64,000 nucleotides of DNA, taken from NCBI GenBank assembly GCA_963422465.1, contig OY730170.1, positions 1,674,001-1,738,000 on the forward strand, in the 5' to 3' direction. The translations under genes and the position numbers were made by a program. The notes under the pieces are model-generated. The model did no database searches. It saw only the letters and a list, made by a program, of their open reading frames with translations, and was not told where the DNA came from. Positions 1 through 11,573 of the stretch are shown here, piece after piece; the stretch's first letter is position 1; each line of letters begins with the position of its first letter. This DNA is from Lichina pygmaea. Its lineage: Eukaryota; Ascomycota; Lichinomycetes; Lichinales; Lichinaceae.

Positions 1-979
1 GGGCCGGCAATGGGCAAAGGAAATGGGCACGGAGTGATTGATTTTCTGCTCCGCAGACGAGGGAAGATGCAAGATGTCCTTGGGGAGGGTGCATCCTGGA
101 AACGGCCGAACGTTCGACTGTTCTAGTTCGGTCAGTGCCTCCAAGTCCCGATCACTTGGCCAGACGCCAGATTCTCCAAAGTCTCGGAAACGCCAAACGG
201 AAGCACTGACCGTATGTCTGCGAATGAAAGTCGAAGAACTGCGACCCCGTTCTCGATGTTGTCGTGTACAGAAAGAGGTCCGAGGTCAACATGTCAACCT
301 CCACTTGGACGGTCTGATCGGGGTCTCCGATCCGGAACTTTGTGAACCTGTCCGCAATCCATCGTAGTCAGGGACCAGTCCGTAAGTTGTTTCAACGGTC
401 AGATGTGGCTCGACCGCTGCATCAAACAAGACCGCACAAGCCGACACGTGACAAAAAGAGACAGACACACCATTTCCCATCCTCGCCGACTCTGCCCAGC
501 AGCTGGCGCTCATATCCCATCTTGGGTTTTCTGACCACTTTGTTGCCCCTCATCTCTCTCTTGGTCATGTTGAGTCGGGTGGCCACTCTGTGGAGCTCTG
601 CGTCGAGGATGCTGAAATTGACGACGACGTCGTCGTCGTCGTCCTCGTCCGCGTCGCCGTCACCGCTGCCAGCGCCGTTGCCGACGTTAGGGTCTCCATC
701 ATCGGGTGCGGCCATCGGACGATCGGCAGCATTGCTACCCGCATCCGCTCTCCCGGCTCTAGCGTGTCTCCAGGTAAAGCCGGCTGGCCCACCCCGTCGA
801 TGCACCGGAAAATGCAACAATTCCTGGCCAAGCTCGTTTGGGCGCGATGTTGCATCTGTTGACCCGCTGTCGATGAGAGTAGCGCAGATGGATGAAACAA
901 GGACCAGACAGAATAGAAAGCTGTGGGTGGCAAAACCGCGGTGGACTGGCCCGTAGGAGTGATGCCCTGGAGCAGACAT
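1..979 (-). CDS. Aspartic-protease-like secreted protein, non-canonical active site (partial, runs off left edge)
   Basis: I assembled three exons: 979-471, 347-211 and 122 to beyond 1. The introns are 348-470 (GTGTGT...CAG with a CTGAC branch site) and 123-210 (GTCAGT...TAG with CTGAC); phases match. Residues about 20-36 form a hydrophobic segment after a basic stretch, so a signal peptide or anchor is likely, which is why I chose the ATG at 979. A Gly/Asp-rich propeptide-like region follows. Exon 2 reads like the N-terminal lobe of a pepsin-family enzyme: FRIGDPDQTVQVEVD, then LTSDLFLYTT, then HSQTYG, matching the family pattern IGxPPQ...VDTGSSDLWV...SxTY. At the catalytic position the sequence is VDML rather than VDTG. 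The protein may therefore be a non-peptidase relative. The second lobe lies outside the window. The fold is inferred from motif order only. Confidence 0.55.
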
Positions 980-1929
980 GGTGACCGTCGATGATGCCCC
1001 GTCGTCGGATGTTGTGACGCGACTACTTTTAGATGGATGAAAGTAGTGTGTGTGTGTGTGTATGTGTATGTGTGTGGTGGAGATACCTCGGGCTTGGAGG
1101 TGTAGATGTCTGCGGAGCATGGGAGGATGACGATGGTCTTGATCGTGGCCGTGGCATTGGACGAGCATATCCCTGGTCTGGCGATGTAGCAGCAATAGCA
1201 CCCGATTATATGACCAATATCTCTTGCATGTCTTCGACGCACTTGCTGTGGAGCCGGCAGGACAGAGTGAATGAGTACAAAAACCACAAGGGTTATACTT
1301 GGTTTAGAGCATCAAGCGTGGCGTTTCCTCGGCGGGCATAATCCCAGCGTCGGCAGCGGTAACGAGTCACAGCACCAGAGTAGCGTTACTGGGTCTGTTC
1401 TATCTCCACCAAAGGCGGATCCGCACTGGTGGCTTCTACACTCGAGGAGGGAGAGATATATGGCTATCCATATAACATCGTGGGACTGTCCGGCATTGAG
1501 AGGGATCTCGGTGGGATATCTCATGAAGGAGCAGAGCGACTGCGGCCGGATCCATGGTCCGATTCGTGCTCAGTTCATGGTGGGAGGCCGGTCCTCATAC
1601 GGAGAGATGCATGAGCGGGCGCGAAAGTACTGGAGAGAAAGGTTCCAGAGCAGAGCGGTCGATTCAACATGGCAGATGAGCTACGGGCAACCTGGTGGAG
1701 GAATGATACTATTGTACTAGTATCTGCCAGTAGTAACGGACGTAGTGGATAATCTGTGGTCGACGCCCGATATCGAACGGTCGAACTTCAAAGCCAGTAC
1801 TGCACTAGCAGTGGTAACTTTCGTGGTGGAGGTGGATGTGCTGATGTCGGCGGGGGTGATGAGAAGACAAAGTGAAAGAGTAGAAAGGGCAGTAGGCAGT
1901 GGTATGTTAAACATGGCAATTGGTATTTG

Positions 1930-2250
1930 CGGCTGTACTGGTTGTTAGGGCCAGCAGTCAATGGTCGTAGTCCTCGGTCTGTGGTGTCGTCCGCGTTCAA
2001 TGATCTGTGGTCTGTGGTCCTTGGTCCTCCGTCTGTTGTCGATAGTCCACGGCCGATGATCAGTATTCCGTGGTCTGTAGTCAGTATTTTGTGGTCCACG
2101 GTCAATACTCAGCGGTCAATAACTAGTACTTAATCATCCGCAGCCATTCTACCGTAGTCAGCAGTCCATAGTTCACACTCCGCAGTCTCACAGTCAACAA
2201 CCAGTAAGCCAACGTGCCGTGGCACCTAATCCGCGGTCGACGGTCGATGA
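1930..2250. repeat. Degenerate short tandem repeats (GTGGTC / AGTCAGTA type)
   Basis: Words such as GTGGTC, GGTCTGTGG, CCACGGTC and AGTCAGTA recur roughly every 10-15 bases in both orientations. This looks like an old, drifted minisatellite. No protein frame explains it. Confidence 0.5.
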
Positions 2251-2783
2251 TCAGCAGTAGCAGTAGCAGCAGCAGCAGCAGTCGTAGTAGCAGTATGAGC
2301 ATCAACAGCGGTGACGGTGGCAGTAGTAAAGCTTAGCTGTCAGCGGTATATGGTATAAAAAGCCGGTGTCATGGGCCACCAATCACCGACCACCAATCAC
2401 CGACCATCTAGGAACAAGACTGTCTCTAAAAGACCACGAAAAAACCAACAAGTAAAACGAATAAGTATATTGATGAATGAGGAGGTCATAGGTAGTGCAG
2501 AGAAAGACGTAGTGAGGAGGAAAGCCTGTCTGTGAAGGACAAGACAGCAGGCTCCTGAAGGGTGTGGCTCTGGGCATGGTCGAGAGGGCGGAGATTTTTA
2601 GGGTAGAGATAAATCATAGTAGCTCTACTTGCTGTCGCTGATGAGAGTGAGGATGGGGATGATGCCATTTATCAAGATGGTGGTGGTGGTGAAGATGACG
2701 ATGAAAGTTTGTTAAGACGATATTCATGATCAGAGATCTATCATGTCGCAACAAATACTCATGACGAGAGGACGCCGAATCCC

Positions 2784-2785
<2 letters not shown>

Positions 2786-2817
<32 letters not shown>

Positions 2818-2818
2818 G
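2786..2818. repeat. (AAC)n microsatellite
   Basis: About eleven uninterrupted AAC/CAA units lie downstream of the anion transporter stop codon. Confidence 0.9.
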
Positions 2819-2912
2819 GAGTTTTTTCCGCGACTACAGCCTCAAGGACAACAACAGCAACAACGGAAACGTCCAAAGAGTAACGACCAGTAAAAAATTC
2901 CTGGTCACGGCA

Positions 2913-5465
2913 TCATACCTGCAGACTGCAGTCTCCCGTCGGAGGGGGAGAAGACTCGGCCTCGGACATGCGCAGGGCCTGGCCGACCGAGACGACAAAG
3001 TGGCGCATGCCGCCGCAGCTGTCGACGATGCCCGACGAGACGAAGCGCTGGAAGACGCGCGATCGCTCGGACGGCACGCGGCAGAAGAAGACGCGCACGT
3101 TGCGATCGCGGTAGGCCGACACGATGCCGGCGAGCACCTGGGCGCCGCTGCCGTCGATGCTGGTCACGCCGTGCACGTCGAAGATGACGTTCTGCTTGTG
3201 CGGCGGCGGCAGGTTGTCGCGGCCGCGGCGATGAGCCGGGTCGTGGCCGTGGTCGTGAGTCGGGCCATGCTTCTTCTCGAGCCGCTGCAGCCGGTTCTTG
3301 AGGTCGCCCGTGTTGGCGAACGTCAGCGGCTCGGGGATCTTGACGATGAGACAGCCCTCGATGAACTCGATGTCGGCCGCCGTGGTGGCCTCGGCGTTCT
3401 CAAAGTCGTGTGTGCCCGGCACGCGGCCGAGGATCTGGATCCTCGACCGCGTGCTGTGTCGGATCACCATCACGAGCGACACGCCGACGCCGGTGGCGAT
3501 GCCCAGCGCTAGCGAGTAGAAGATCGTGGCGGTGAAGATGACGAACATCAGCGCCAGCTCGCCCCAGCCGCCGAGCCGATAGAAGAACTTGATGTCGTGG
3601 GGGGCTTCCTCGATCAGGGACCAGGCGACGACGGAGATCATGGCCGAGAGCACGGCCTTCTGAAGGGAATGTCAGCGTCGGATGGTTCGTCTCGCTGCGT
3701 TGCTGACCTTCCCCAAGGCCAACCGACAGACGGACGGACGTACATACCGGCAGATAATGAAAGTAGGGTAGAGTGTACAAGACGCAGACGATGGTGATGC
3801 AGCTGAGCAGGACGCTGCTCATCGAAGTCTTGCCGCCCGTCGAGATGTTGACCTTACTTCGACCGTATCCACCAAAGGCGGGCAAGGCCATGAAGCACCC
3901 ACCGATGACGTTCGCCAACCCCAACGCGACAAGCTCTCGGTTGGCGCTGAGCGAGACGCCCTGCACGCCGTCACTTCCGGCGCCGTCGCCTCCACCCAGC
4001 GCCTTGGCGGCGACGGAAGACTCGAAGAAGCCCAGCATGGCGACGAGGAAGGCGGTGCTGAGCGAGCCCTCGATGAAGGCGATGTGAGAGCGCTGGAATG
4101 GCCAGTGGAAAGGCATGCCGGCCTTTCCCGTGGACACATCGCCCAGGACGAGCAGGCCCTGCTCGTCCCAACGGAGACGCCATGTCAGGACGGCGGACAG
4201 GACGACGATGACGAACCGGTCCGGCACGTACGCGACTCCGGGAAAGCGCGGCTGAAGACGTTTCTTGATCCCCCTGAGCTGTTGCGTGAGCGAAGATTGA
4301 GCCTCGTCCACGACGACGCTAGACGGGCTAGAGAGGGGGGGGGGGACGCGAACAACACCGACCTGCAGACCATGATGACCGCAAACGACGTGACCGAGAC
4401 GATGGCGGTCAGCCGGTGCGTGTGGCCGGCCTCGGCGATCAAGAAGGCAATCTTGGCCACGCTGCTGCTGTGCGTGACGCCTCCGATCTCGCGCGCGCGC
4501 GGGCCGAGCCCGAGCTCCGGGATCAGCTGATCCACGAGGATCACGAAACCGACCGCGCTGATGAAGCCGCGCAAGAACGGCCGACTCAGGACGTTGTCCA
4601 GGAAGCCCAGGCGCGAGACGCCGGCGATGAGGAGGAAGCTGCCGGCCAAGCCCGTCACGACACCGGCCGTGCGGGCGTTGTTGTAGTCGTCGTCGTCGCT
4701 GAACTGGCCGGACTCGATGTTGGATCGGACGATGGTGCCGAGCAACATCGACCCGGCGGCCTCGGGTCCGACGACCATCTGCGGGCTGCTCCCGAGCAGA
4801 GCGTAGACCAAGGTGTTGATGACGTACGAGTACAGACCGTTGATGGGCGGGATGTGCGCGAGATTCTCGGCGAGGGACAGGGCCATGGGCAGGTAGAAGG
4901 ACGCCATGGTGAAGGCCGCTATGATGTCGCCGCGCAGCCACGACCAGCGATAGTGCTGGATCCAGGCCAGCAACGGCAGATAGTAGCTCGGGTACGTGGT
5001 CTTGCTGCGAGCGCCGCCGGCCGGCCCCCTCGCCCCAGACCCCAACAGATTCCCGAAGGCGCGCGCGGGGAGATCCACGATCGTGTCTCCCAAGATCCGG
5101 CGCATCACGCCATTGCGCCGTCCTCTACTACCGCGGCGTGCGTCATGCAGGCGGCCGAAGCTCACGGCGAAGACATCCTCGTCCTCGACGGCGTTCGGTT
5201 CGTCCAGCCCTCTCACCGGGCGAGGCGTGGGTTGCGGCGAGAAGGTGCCATGGTTGCAGGGTCCCGTGTGTGCGGCCTCGTAGTCCCAGGGCTGTCGTTC
5301 CAGGAGGCCCGTCGCGGCCGAGATCAGAGTCGGTCGGCGTCTCCTGGGCTCGCGGTCCTGCTGCTGTCGCTGCTGCTGCCCCGCGCCATGGACCGAGGAG
5401 CTGTCATCGTTGCCGTCTTCGTGGTCCGTGGCGCGATGCTTGATGTTCGGTCGGCTGTCCCCCAT
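2913..5465 (-). CDS. SulP (SLC26-type) anion/sulfate transporter with C-terminal STAS domain
   Basis: Exons 5465-4363, about 4318-3748 and 3659-2913 give roughly 806 aa. Intron 2 (3660-3747) has GTATGT and TTCAG. Intron 1 is short (about 4319-4362, GTCGGT donor, C-rich tract) and its acceptor could instead be 9 nt upstream; both choices stay in frame. After a charged N-terminus of about 150 residues come multiple hydrophobic segments with SulP signatures (FYLPMALSLAENLAHIPPI, GLYS, GPEAAGS, and GGCFMALPAFGGYGRSKVN). A STAS domain then ends the protein, with the diagnostic DVHGVTSIDGSGAQVL. The family moves sulfate or related anions. The long N-terminus resembles vacuolar or internal fungal members such as yeast YGR125W more than plasma-membrane Sul1/Sul2. 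Substrate and location are inferred. The stop sits inside CAG-GTATGA, which could also be a donor to a small extra exon. Confidence 0.85.
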
Positions 5466-5854
5466 GGACGGAGACGAGGAAGCCTGCAGTCGTCGTCGAG
5501 AGGTCTGATGCGATCGAAGCTGGAAGATGTTCCAGATAATGCCATCAACGCAGCCTGACCAAGCAGCCTATGCTTGATGTCGCCTTTGAGTCGTGCTTGG
5601 ACAGTGCCCCTGGTAAGCTTCAAGCAGTCTGCTTTTGCCAGTGAATTGGTGACGAGTCGTGGCAGTAGGTAAAGTAATTGACCCCTTTATTACGAGATCA
5701 GAAACAAGAGGGGGGGGGGGAAGGAACCGGCTGAAGTGGGGTGCGTGAGTGGGTATGTGGGTGGGGTGTGGTGTTCGTGACGGACCACCTGATAATCAAT
5801 AATCAATAATCATGACATACTGTATACTGTACCGGTAATCAAGATCCAAAGATC
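5466..5854. other. Upstream region of the anion transporter
   Basis: No gene is supported here. It includes a G-tract of about 11 near 5710-5720 and AATCA repeats near 5790-5812. It is probably the promoter and 5' leader of the transporter. Confidence 0.5.
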
Positions 5855-7271
5855 GGACAATTACTCCGATGCCCCCTCTATGCACCTTTCTATCTACCCG
5901 TGCCACGGGGGGCTACACCCCCTCCTCCCACACCTTCGGTACGTCCGGAACACCTCTCCATCCAGAGAGGTGTCTAACACCGGAATGAAAGTATCAGCGG
6001 TATGAAAGGTTTTCTTGATAGAATCAACTGCAATGCCTATAATTCCACAACACAACGACTACATGAAAATCTAACTGGCCCATTTGATTCCTCTACTTCT
6101 ACACTATCGTTTCTGAGGTTGCAGGCCTTTTTATAAGCCATGAAAGTAATATATCTACAAAACAAGGAAGAGTGACCAAAAGATCACATGTCTGAGAGAA
6201 GCGAAGCGGACGACTCAAGTTTCTATGGTAGCTAACGTGGCTATGGTAGCTACAGTAGTTACTCAACAATACCAGCAGAATCTGGGAGAGCCTGAAGCAT
6301 CAGGGATGATAGTAGAAGAGTAGGGGAATCAGATAGGCACATAAAATTATCACTTGTCTATCTAGTTGTGGAGTTGTAGGTGTTTCAAATTGATGTTGTC
6401 AAGAGCCTGTTCTGTGAGTGACGACTATCATGACTTCTCAACAACACCACAAAAATCTAGAGAAGTCTATATCCCCAAGGATGATAGTAGAGAAGTAGGA
6501 GAATCAAATGAGCCGGTTACATTTCAATTCAGTCGTTGTGTTGTGAAGTTATAGATGTTGCAGCTGACTTGCAACTGAAAACCTTTCATGCCGCTGGTAC
6601 TTTCATTCCGGTGTTAGACACCTCTCTGGATAGAGAGGTGTTCCGGACGTACCGGAGGTGCGGGAGGAGGGGGTGTAGCCCCCCGTGGCACGGGTACCAT
6701 GCCCCCCTTGATCCCGTGTCTCACCGAGCTAAGCGAGGTACTTGGTAAACCACTTTAACACTCATACAGACCAATGTATCCTTCAAGCTTTAAGCTTTAC
6801 TGATGAGATACTTACAACGCCACACAAATGACCATACAAGCCGAAGTATCAGCATCGTCCTCCTCTCCGTCCCCTTGCTGGTGCCATTGTCGCTGTCACC
6901 GTCACCGTCGCTGCCCCCTCACTGTCATCGTCACCGTCACTTTCGTCGTCGCTGTGGTCGTCGCTGTCATCATCGCTGTTGCTGTCGCCTCTGAACTTGG
7001 CTGGTACTTTGATCTGTATGACTTTTCAGTGGTAAACAAAGTACAGTACCAGGATAGAGGGGGGTATGGAAGAAAAGAAGATACGTACGTGTGTACGGTA
7101 CGTACCGCCAACTTCAATTTAGACAGATACTTCAATCGCTATGGGAACTGTGAGGAATAACAAGTACCTCGCTTAGCCAGGTGAGACACGGGATGGAGGG
7201 GGGCATGGAAGAAAGAACGGGGGCATGGTAGATAGAAACGTGCATAGAGGGGGGCATCGGAGTAATTGTCC
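5855..7271. mobile_element. Nested palindromic repeat element (non-autonomous DNA-transposon-like)
   Basis: Outer inverted repeats of about 45 bp lie at 5855-5900 and about 7225-7271, starting GGACAATTACTCCGATGCC and closing with its complement. Inside is a long inverted repeat pair of about 210 bp (about 5898-6110 against 6481-6694). A further inverted pair of about 45 bp lies at about 6703-6748 and 7165-7211, each reading TACCTCGCTTAG in one orientation. No transposase frame is present. Within the long palindrome the stretches around 6285-6390 and 6450-6560 are diverged direct copies of each other. I see no clear target-site duplication. It is best explained as a foldback or MITE-type element with one unit inserted in or joined to another; the family is unknown. 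Confidence 0.65.
5898..6694. repeat. Long inverted repeat forming the inner palindrome
   Basis: The left arm (about 5898-6110) and right arm (about 6481-6694) match over more than 200 bases with scattered differences. Both contain the internal hairpin CACCTCTC...GAGAGGTG and the run CCGTGCCACGGGGGGCTAC or its complement. The loop of about 370 bp has no coding frame. Confidence 0.75.
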
Positions 7272-8205
7272 GTTGATTAATCAATTTACTGTGATTGGGA
7301 TAGTCAGCGTCTTTACGGCTGGAAGTGCGTTCCCCCTCGTACAACAGCCTTCGCTTCGGAGGAGAAAGGGCGTGGAGGCATGACCGTACGGAAGTACGTA
7401 CTACCGTACGTATCGTACCGTGCATACGTCACCTGTGACAGGGGCGGGAGATGGTGGGGCGTAACGTACTGTAGAGTAGGCTAGTGCATAGTCATTTGAT
7501 GCCTATGGTGGGTGCAGGCCACCAGAGCAGTAGGCTACGCAGGCAGTGGCAGGCACTGGATACAGGCCCTACTGTAACTCCGTGCCCCGGTACTCCCGTA
7601 CTTCCGTACTCCGTCCTGAGCCCCAGCAACGGTCTCGATGCCACCGCACCAGACGATCGGACGTCACGTGACGTAATCACTGTACGTACCGCAAGCAAGG
7701 TCGTCTCAGCCATCACTGTGTGCTAACTAGATCATCACCGGCCCCCTCAAATGCCAAAAGTACAGCTGCCACCGTATTTCCCCGGGCCTGCTCCTCTCAG
7801 CGGGGTACATGACGGGGGAGATGAGATCAAGGGGATCGCTCGCAAAAGACTCAGAGGGGTCCAATGGTTGAAGAGAGCTAGTCGTGTGGATCGGACTACC
7901 CGGGAGGTAACAGTGAACGAAAGATATCGACAGGGAGAAGGAAGCCGCACCGACAGAGGCGGTCTGGAAAGCAGGTGAAGGTAGAGTAATTGACGCATCG
8001 CCACGTTCCACGGCTCGGAGATGCGACCCGTGGTTCATACGATCTTGACACGAGAGAGAAAGAGAGAGAGAGAGAGAGAGGGTTCTGCTGGTTCATGGGT
8101 TTTGCGTCTCCGAGCCGGCCCACGGGCCCGTGGTGGAGGTAACCAGGAGAGACGGCCTCGTCCGGCACACCATCCACCTGTGCTTCTGTTTCTTCAGTAC
8201 CCCTC
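7272..8205. other. Intergenic region, GTAC-rich, with GA microsatellite
   Basis: This is the 3' flank of the TMEM33 gene. GTAC/TACG words cluster at about 7385-7420. A (GA)n tract lies at about 8051-8081. No gene is supported. Confidence 0.5.
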
Positions 8206-9301
8206 CTACTGCGCTTTCTTGGCCCGCGGTCCTTCCGTCTGCTGGAAGTACCGGCTCATGTCGGTGGCCTCGACGGCTTGGCCCGCGATGCTCTTGACGG
8301 TCGTCCAGGCTTGTCGGGCGGCGGGTGGGGTGCCTTCGTTGGCGACGGCGGCATCGATCCGACCGGTGAGCTGCTGGACGATGGACTGCATGAATCCGCT
8401 CTGGGCGTAGCGGGCTCGGAGGAAGGCGGTGTAGGCGACGAAGAGGACGATGGCCCCACGCGAGAAGGTCAGGAAGGACAGCAGCACGCGCAGCCAGGTG
8501 GCAATCTCCAGCAGGGCGACGAAGCCCATGCTGCCGTCGTAGTACTCCTTGACGAACCGCCCCAGCGTGTCGGCGAGCGCGTTCGGCGGCGGCTTGCCGT
8601 CGGCCGCCCGCTCGCGCGGCGACGGGAAGATGACCGGTACGAGGTTGGTGCGGAAGTAGGTCGCCACGTGGAAGATCGAGTAGATGGCGAACGGCAGCAT
8701 GGCCAGCGGAATCTGCCGCGAGAACAGCCAGACAAGGGCCATTGCTGTGTCATGGGCGGTCAGTCGAAGAGGAAAGACTTGCACCGACTCCCCCGGCGAT
8801 GCCACATCGGTCTCGGGGCACGGCGCCACCTACCGAGGTACTGAACATTCTCATCCGTGACCAAGACAAGCGGTGATTTGGCTTGACGAGACGCCGACCT
8901 CATCCGAGCACGGTAGGCCTTGTAGACGACGACGCCGTAGGTGACGGCGGCGGAGAAGAAGGCGGCGCGGTAGCTGAACCGCGCCCACCGCGAGTAATAG
9001 TGGAGGGTGATGTACGAGATGAAGTATTGCATCGTTGTGAAGATAAGGAGGACGTGGCTGCAGAAAATTGAGAGGACGGGACGTCGTCCGAGTCAGCCTC
9101 CAACTCGAAGAGCCATGACAGACCGGATATGGGGCGAGTTTGCTCGTATAGGTGGTGCGATCCTTTCAAACGCGACCAAGAAGTTGTAGAGGTAGTGGGA
9201 GTAAAAGGGACTTACCCGCTGAACCAACCGAATTGCAGCGTCTGAACCAAGGGCAACAGCCGCTGCGTTAGCGGCTGATCCGCCGACGGAGGAGGCGTCA
9301 T
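8206..9301 (-). CDS. TMEM33/Pom33 family ER and nuclear envelope membrane protein
   Basis: Exons 9301-9216, 9057-8834 and 8744-8206 give 282 aa. The introns are 9058-9215 (GTAAGT...CTGCAG) and 8745-8833 (GTAGGT...ACACAG with CTGAC branch). The start is the ATG at 9301; its short first exon ends QTLQFGWFSG and joins HVLLIFTTMQYFISY. The protein carries several membrane helices in the Pom33/Tts1/TMEM33 arrangement: FISYITLHYYSRWARFSYR, an AVTYGVVVYK segment, the ALVWLFSRQIPLAMLPFA segment and the Tyr-rich IYSIFHVATYFRTNLVP. It ends in a charged cytosolic tail, SRYFQQTEG...KKAQ. Yeast Pom33 helps distribute nuclear pores and fission yeast Tts1 shapes the ER; these are family roles. Length and order fit a complete gene. 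Confidence 0.9.
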
Positions 9302-10433
9302 GACGAGAGATCCAAGGACGAGTCAAGATAGAGGGAGCAACGAGGTGCGGGCGAGGGACGACGAGGCTCGATCGTTGGCAGGTCGAGTGGGTCCGTCCGC
9401 AGTGGTTGAGAAGGAGGTCGACCAAGTGACAGCTCGTGCGAAACCAAGGCGGGTATCGACCAGGCGGCTGGAGAGGACGATAGTAAGTCGGATTTGGCTG
9501 TCACGAGAACCTGATCCAGGCGCACTCGGCCTGTCTCTTCTGGACAACTGGTCTGGAGCTGTCGAAAATCAACCTGACCCAAGTCAGCCGACTCTATCTC
9601 GACCCTAGGGAAGCCGTACGATCTCTCACGCGACACTCACCTCCTATTTCTCTCCCACCTGGCTGCCTGGCTGGCTACGTCAGTTAGATCAACTCACGGC
9701 AAGCGGTGAGCGGAAGTCACACCTGTTCGTAGACGTGCCGTGGTCCTAGATGATACGATACGGTACGATAAAGTGTTACCGACGATAGCCTTGGTATGGA
9801 TGTGTTGCTACCCTTCCCACTCTGAGTCTGCCTGGCCAAGTGGAAGTTGGGGAAGTTTGACGTACTGGGGGGGCCGACGACGACCGAAGGGCGTGCAGGT
9901 ACGTACCAGTATTGCCGGTACGAGTACGGAGTATGAGGTCAGCGGTGGCCGTCAACCGGAAAACGAACAGACTGCCGTCATTGTCATGTGCGCGGCACTG
10001 GAGGCGCAGGTCAGGTATTGATACAGAAGTCGAGCGCTTGCCGTGACGATCCACCTCACCTTTTCAATCGTCCTCGAGTCTCATCGCTACTTCAATGGGA
10101 TCGAATCTCCGTCATAAGTTATCATTCCGTACTTCTGCTGACTGAGTCATGACAGCTGGCAAAGCCCTAAATGAGTAAGCAGCAGCCACGACGGCTCTTT
10201 GATTACTTAGCCACGTAAAACTTACGTATGTACGGAGTACATACGTACATCACTCTAGCCCACCGTGGACCACCAATCTTCACACCAATCCTAACACTCA
10301 TCTCCAATTGACAGTTTACGTATGTCGTGGCAACAGTACTGAGTCAAGCTAAGCTACTCAGTACTTAAATACTGTCTCTCATCACCGTGAGGACGTAGAT
10401 GCGGTGACTACTACACTACAGCTGCAAGCCAGC
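9302..10433. other. Divergent intergenic region between TMEM33 and HNH genes
   Basis: This region holds the promoters of the minus-strand TMEM33 gene and the plus-strand HNH gene. GTACGTA-type words occur near 9895-9930 and 10220-10250. None of the overlapping open frames resembles a gene. Confidence 0.5.
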
Positions 10434-11573
10434 ATGGAGGAACCCGACACCGATGGCCGGAATGTGTGGCTGCACGACTACAATGGAGGATTGGTAGGAG
10501 GTATGATTGTATTGAGATCGTGCTATCATTCTCATGTCACTTACCGTACACCGAACGATGTCTATTGATATAGGAATGTGGCTGAGTGGATCCATCACAC
10601 ATGGGCTCTTTCTCGACATGGTCAGAATCATCACCGTGATGGAGTCTGAGTACTCTGTCCATCACCATGATGGCGAGATTCTAGGTCCAAAAATTCAGAG
10701 AGACAGTCAAACCTTGGCACTAGAACATTATGTCATTCTTGCTCTGGGTATGTAGTATTAAGCATCCATCTAGGCTTGAAACTGACCCGTTGACGCTAGA
10801 TGGCTCTCTGATACACGTGCACCTCAACAATAAGGATGTGCACTCTTGAATACAGTCAAATTCTATGACGCCACAGGTGTGTGTTCTAGCTCCCCCAATA
10901 CTACCATCATACTTCGTGTCTTTGTGCATCCTGCTGATCAATACTATCAGAGCAAGAAGTTCATGGACAGCATTCAAAGCCGGGATACACACTGTGTTCT
11001 CTCAGAAGTGGAGATGTTCCAGAGTGACTACTCAGGCTTTGAAGTGGCTTATATTTTCCTCCATGCCTTTGAACAGGAATGGAAGAACTGTGGCTACTGT
11101 GGCTGGGTAGCCAAACCAGATGAAGTTGATAGGACTAATACTCTCATCAACTGTCCACGCAATAGCTTTCTGTTACAGGTGAGTATTCACATCAGATGGG
11201 ACTCCTACAAGCTAGCGGTGAACCCAGATGTATGCTGTTTCTTCAATGTCTTGTGTGAGAGTCTTTACTAACTTTCTAGAATAGCTACCTGATCTTCAAC
11301 TTCGCTGGCAACCAGTTCTGTTGTGATGGGAGAGTCCTGGATCCTATGCACAGAAGGCCTGATGGCCCGAATAGAGTGAGTGATGAGGTCTTATGTTGGC
11401 GTTTCCAGCACTGTGTTCTCCGCAACATGAGAGAAGCTGCCAAGCCAACATGGGAGTATGACTTTCCTTCTGGAAGTGATATGACAGAAGCTATCCTGAA
11501 TGGGCATGGACCTGCTCACTGGATGGAAGCTGAGCTCGCTGCTCACCTGGGTCCGTGTGTTGGAGTGGAGTGA
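10434..11573 (+). CDS. Fungal HNH-nuclease-domain-like protein, diverged active site
   Basis: My model has exons 10434-10500, 10574-10747, 10800-10837, 10951-11229 and 11280-11573 (283 aa). Intron 4 (11230-11279) has a perfect TACTAAC branch. The third intron uses a weak GTGCAC donor and is the least certain. The layout follows the widespread fungal HNH family: an N-terminal strand region (YNGGLVGGMWLSGSITHG), an HNH core (MDSIQSRDTHCVLSE, SGFEVAYIFLHAFEQEW, INCPRN, IHIRWDSYKLAVNPD) and a conserved tail (RVLDP, PNRVSDEVLCWRF, YDFPSGSDMTEAIL). Family members read AHIFP where this one has AYIFL, so the first catalytic His appears lost, and the NG of the next motif is NS. The region is less GC-rich than its neighbours. 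The role of this family is not established. Confidence 0.6.

Larger units (their letters stand above)
980..2912. other. Intergenic region with degenerate short repeats
   Basis: This is the 5' flank of the protease-like gene and the 3' flank of the anion transporter; both are minus-strand genes. I see no gene I can support. It contains a GT-rich microsatellite near 1045-1075, a degenerate repeat field at about 1930-2250, an AGC-rich run near 2250-2300 and an AAC run at 2786-2818. A 58-codon open stretch from 2370 follows a TATA-like sequence but has no recognisable features. Confidence 0.6.

Noticed and set aside
565-1287. Long overlapping minus-strand frames next to the protease-like gene
   Set aside because: They are shadows of the frame that carries the signal-like segment and joins the spliced protease-like exons.
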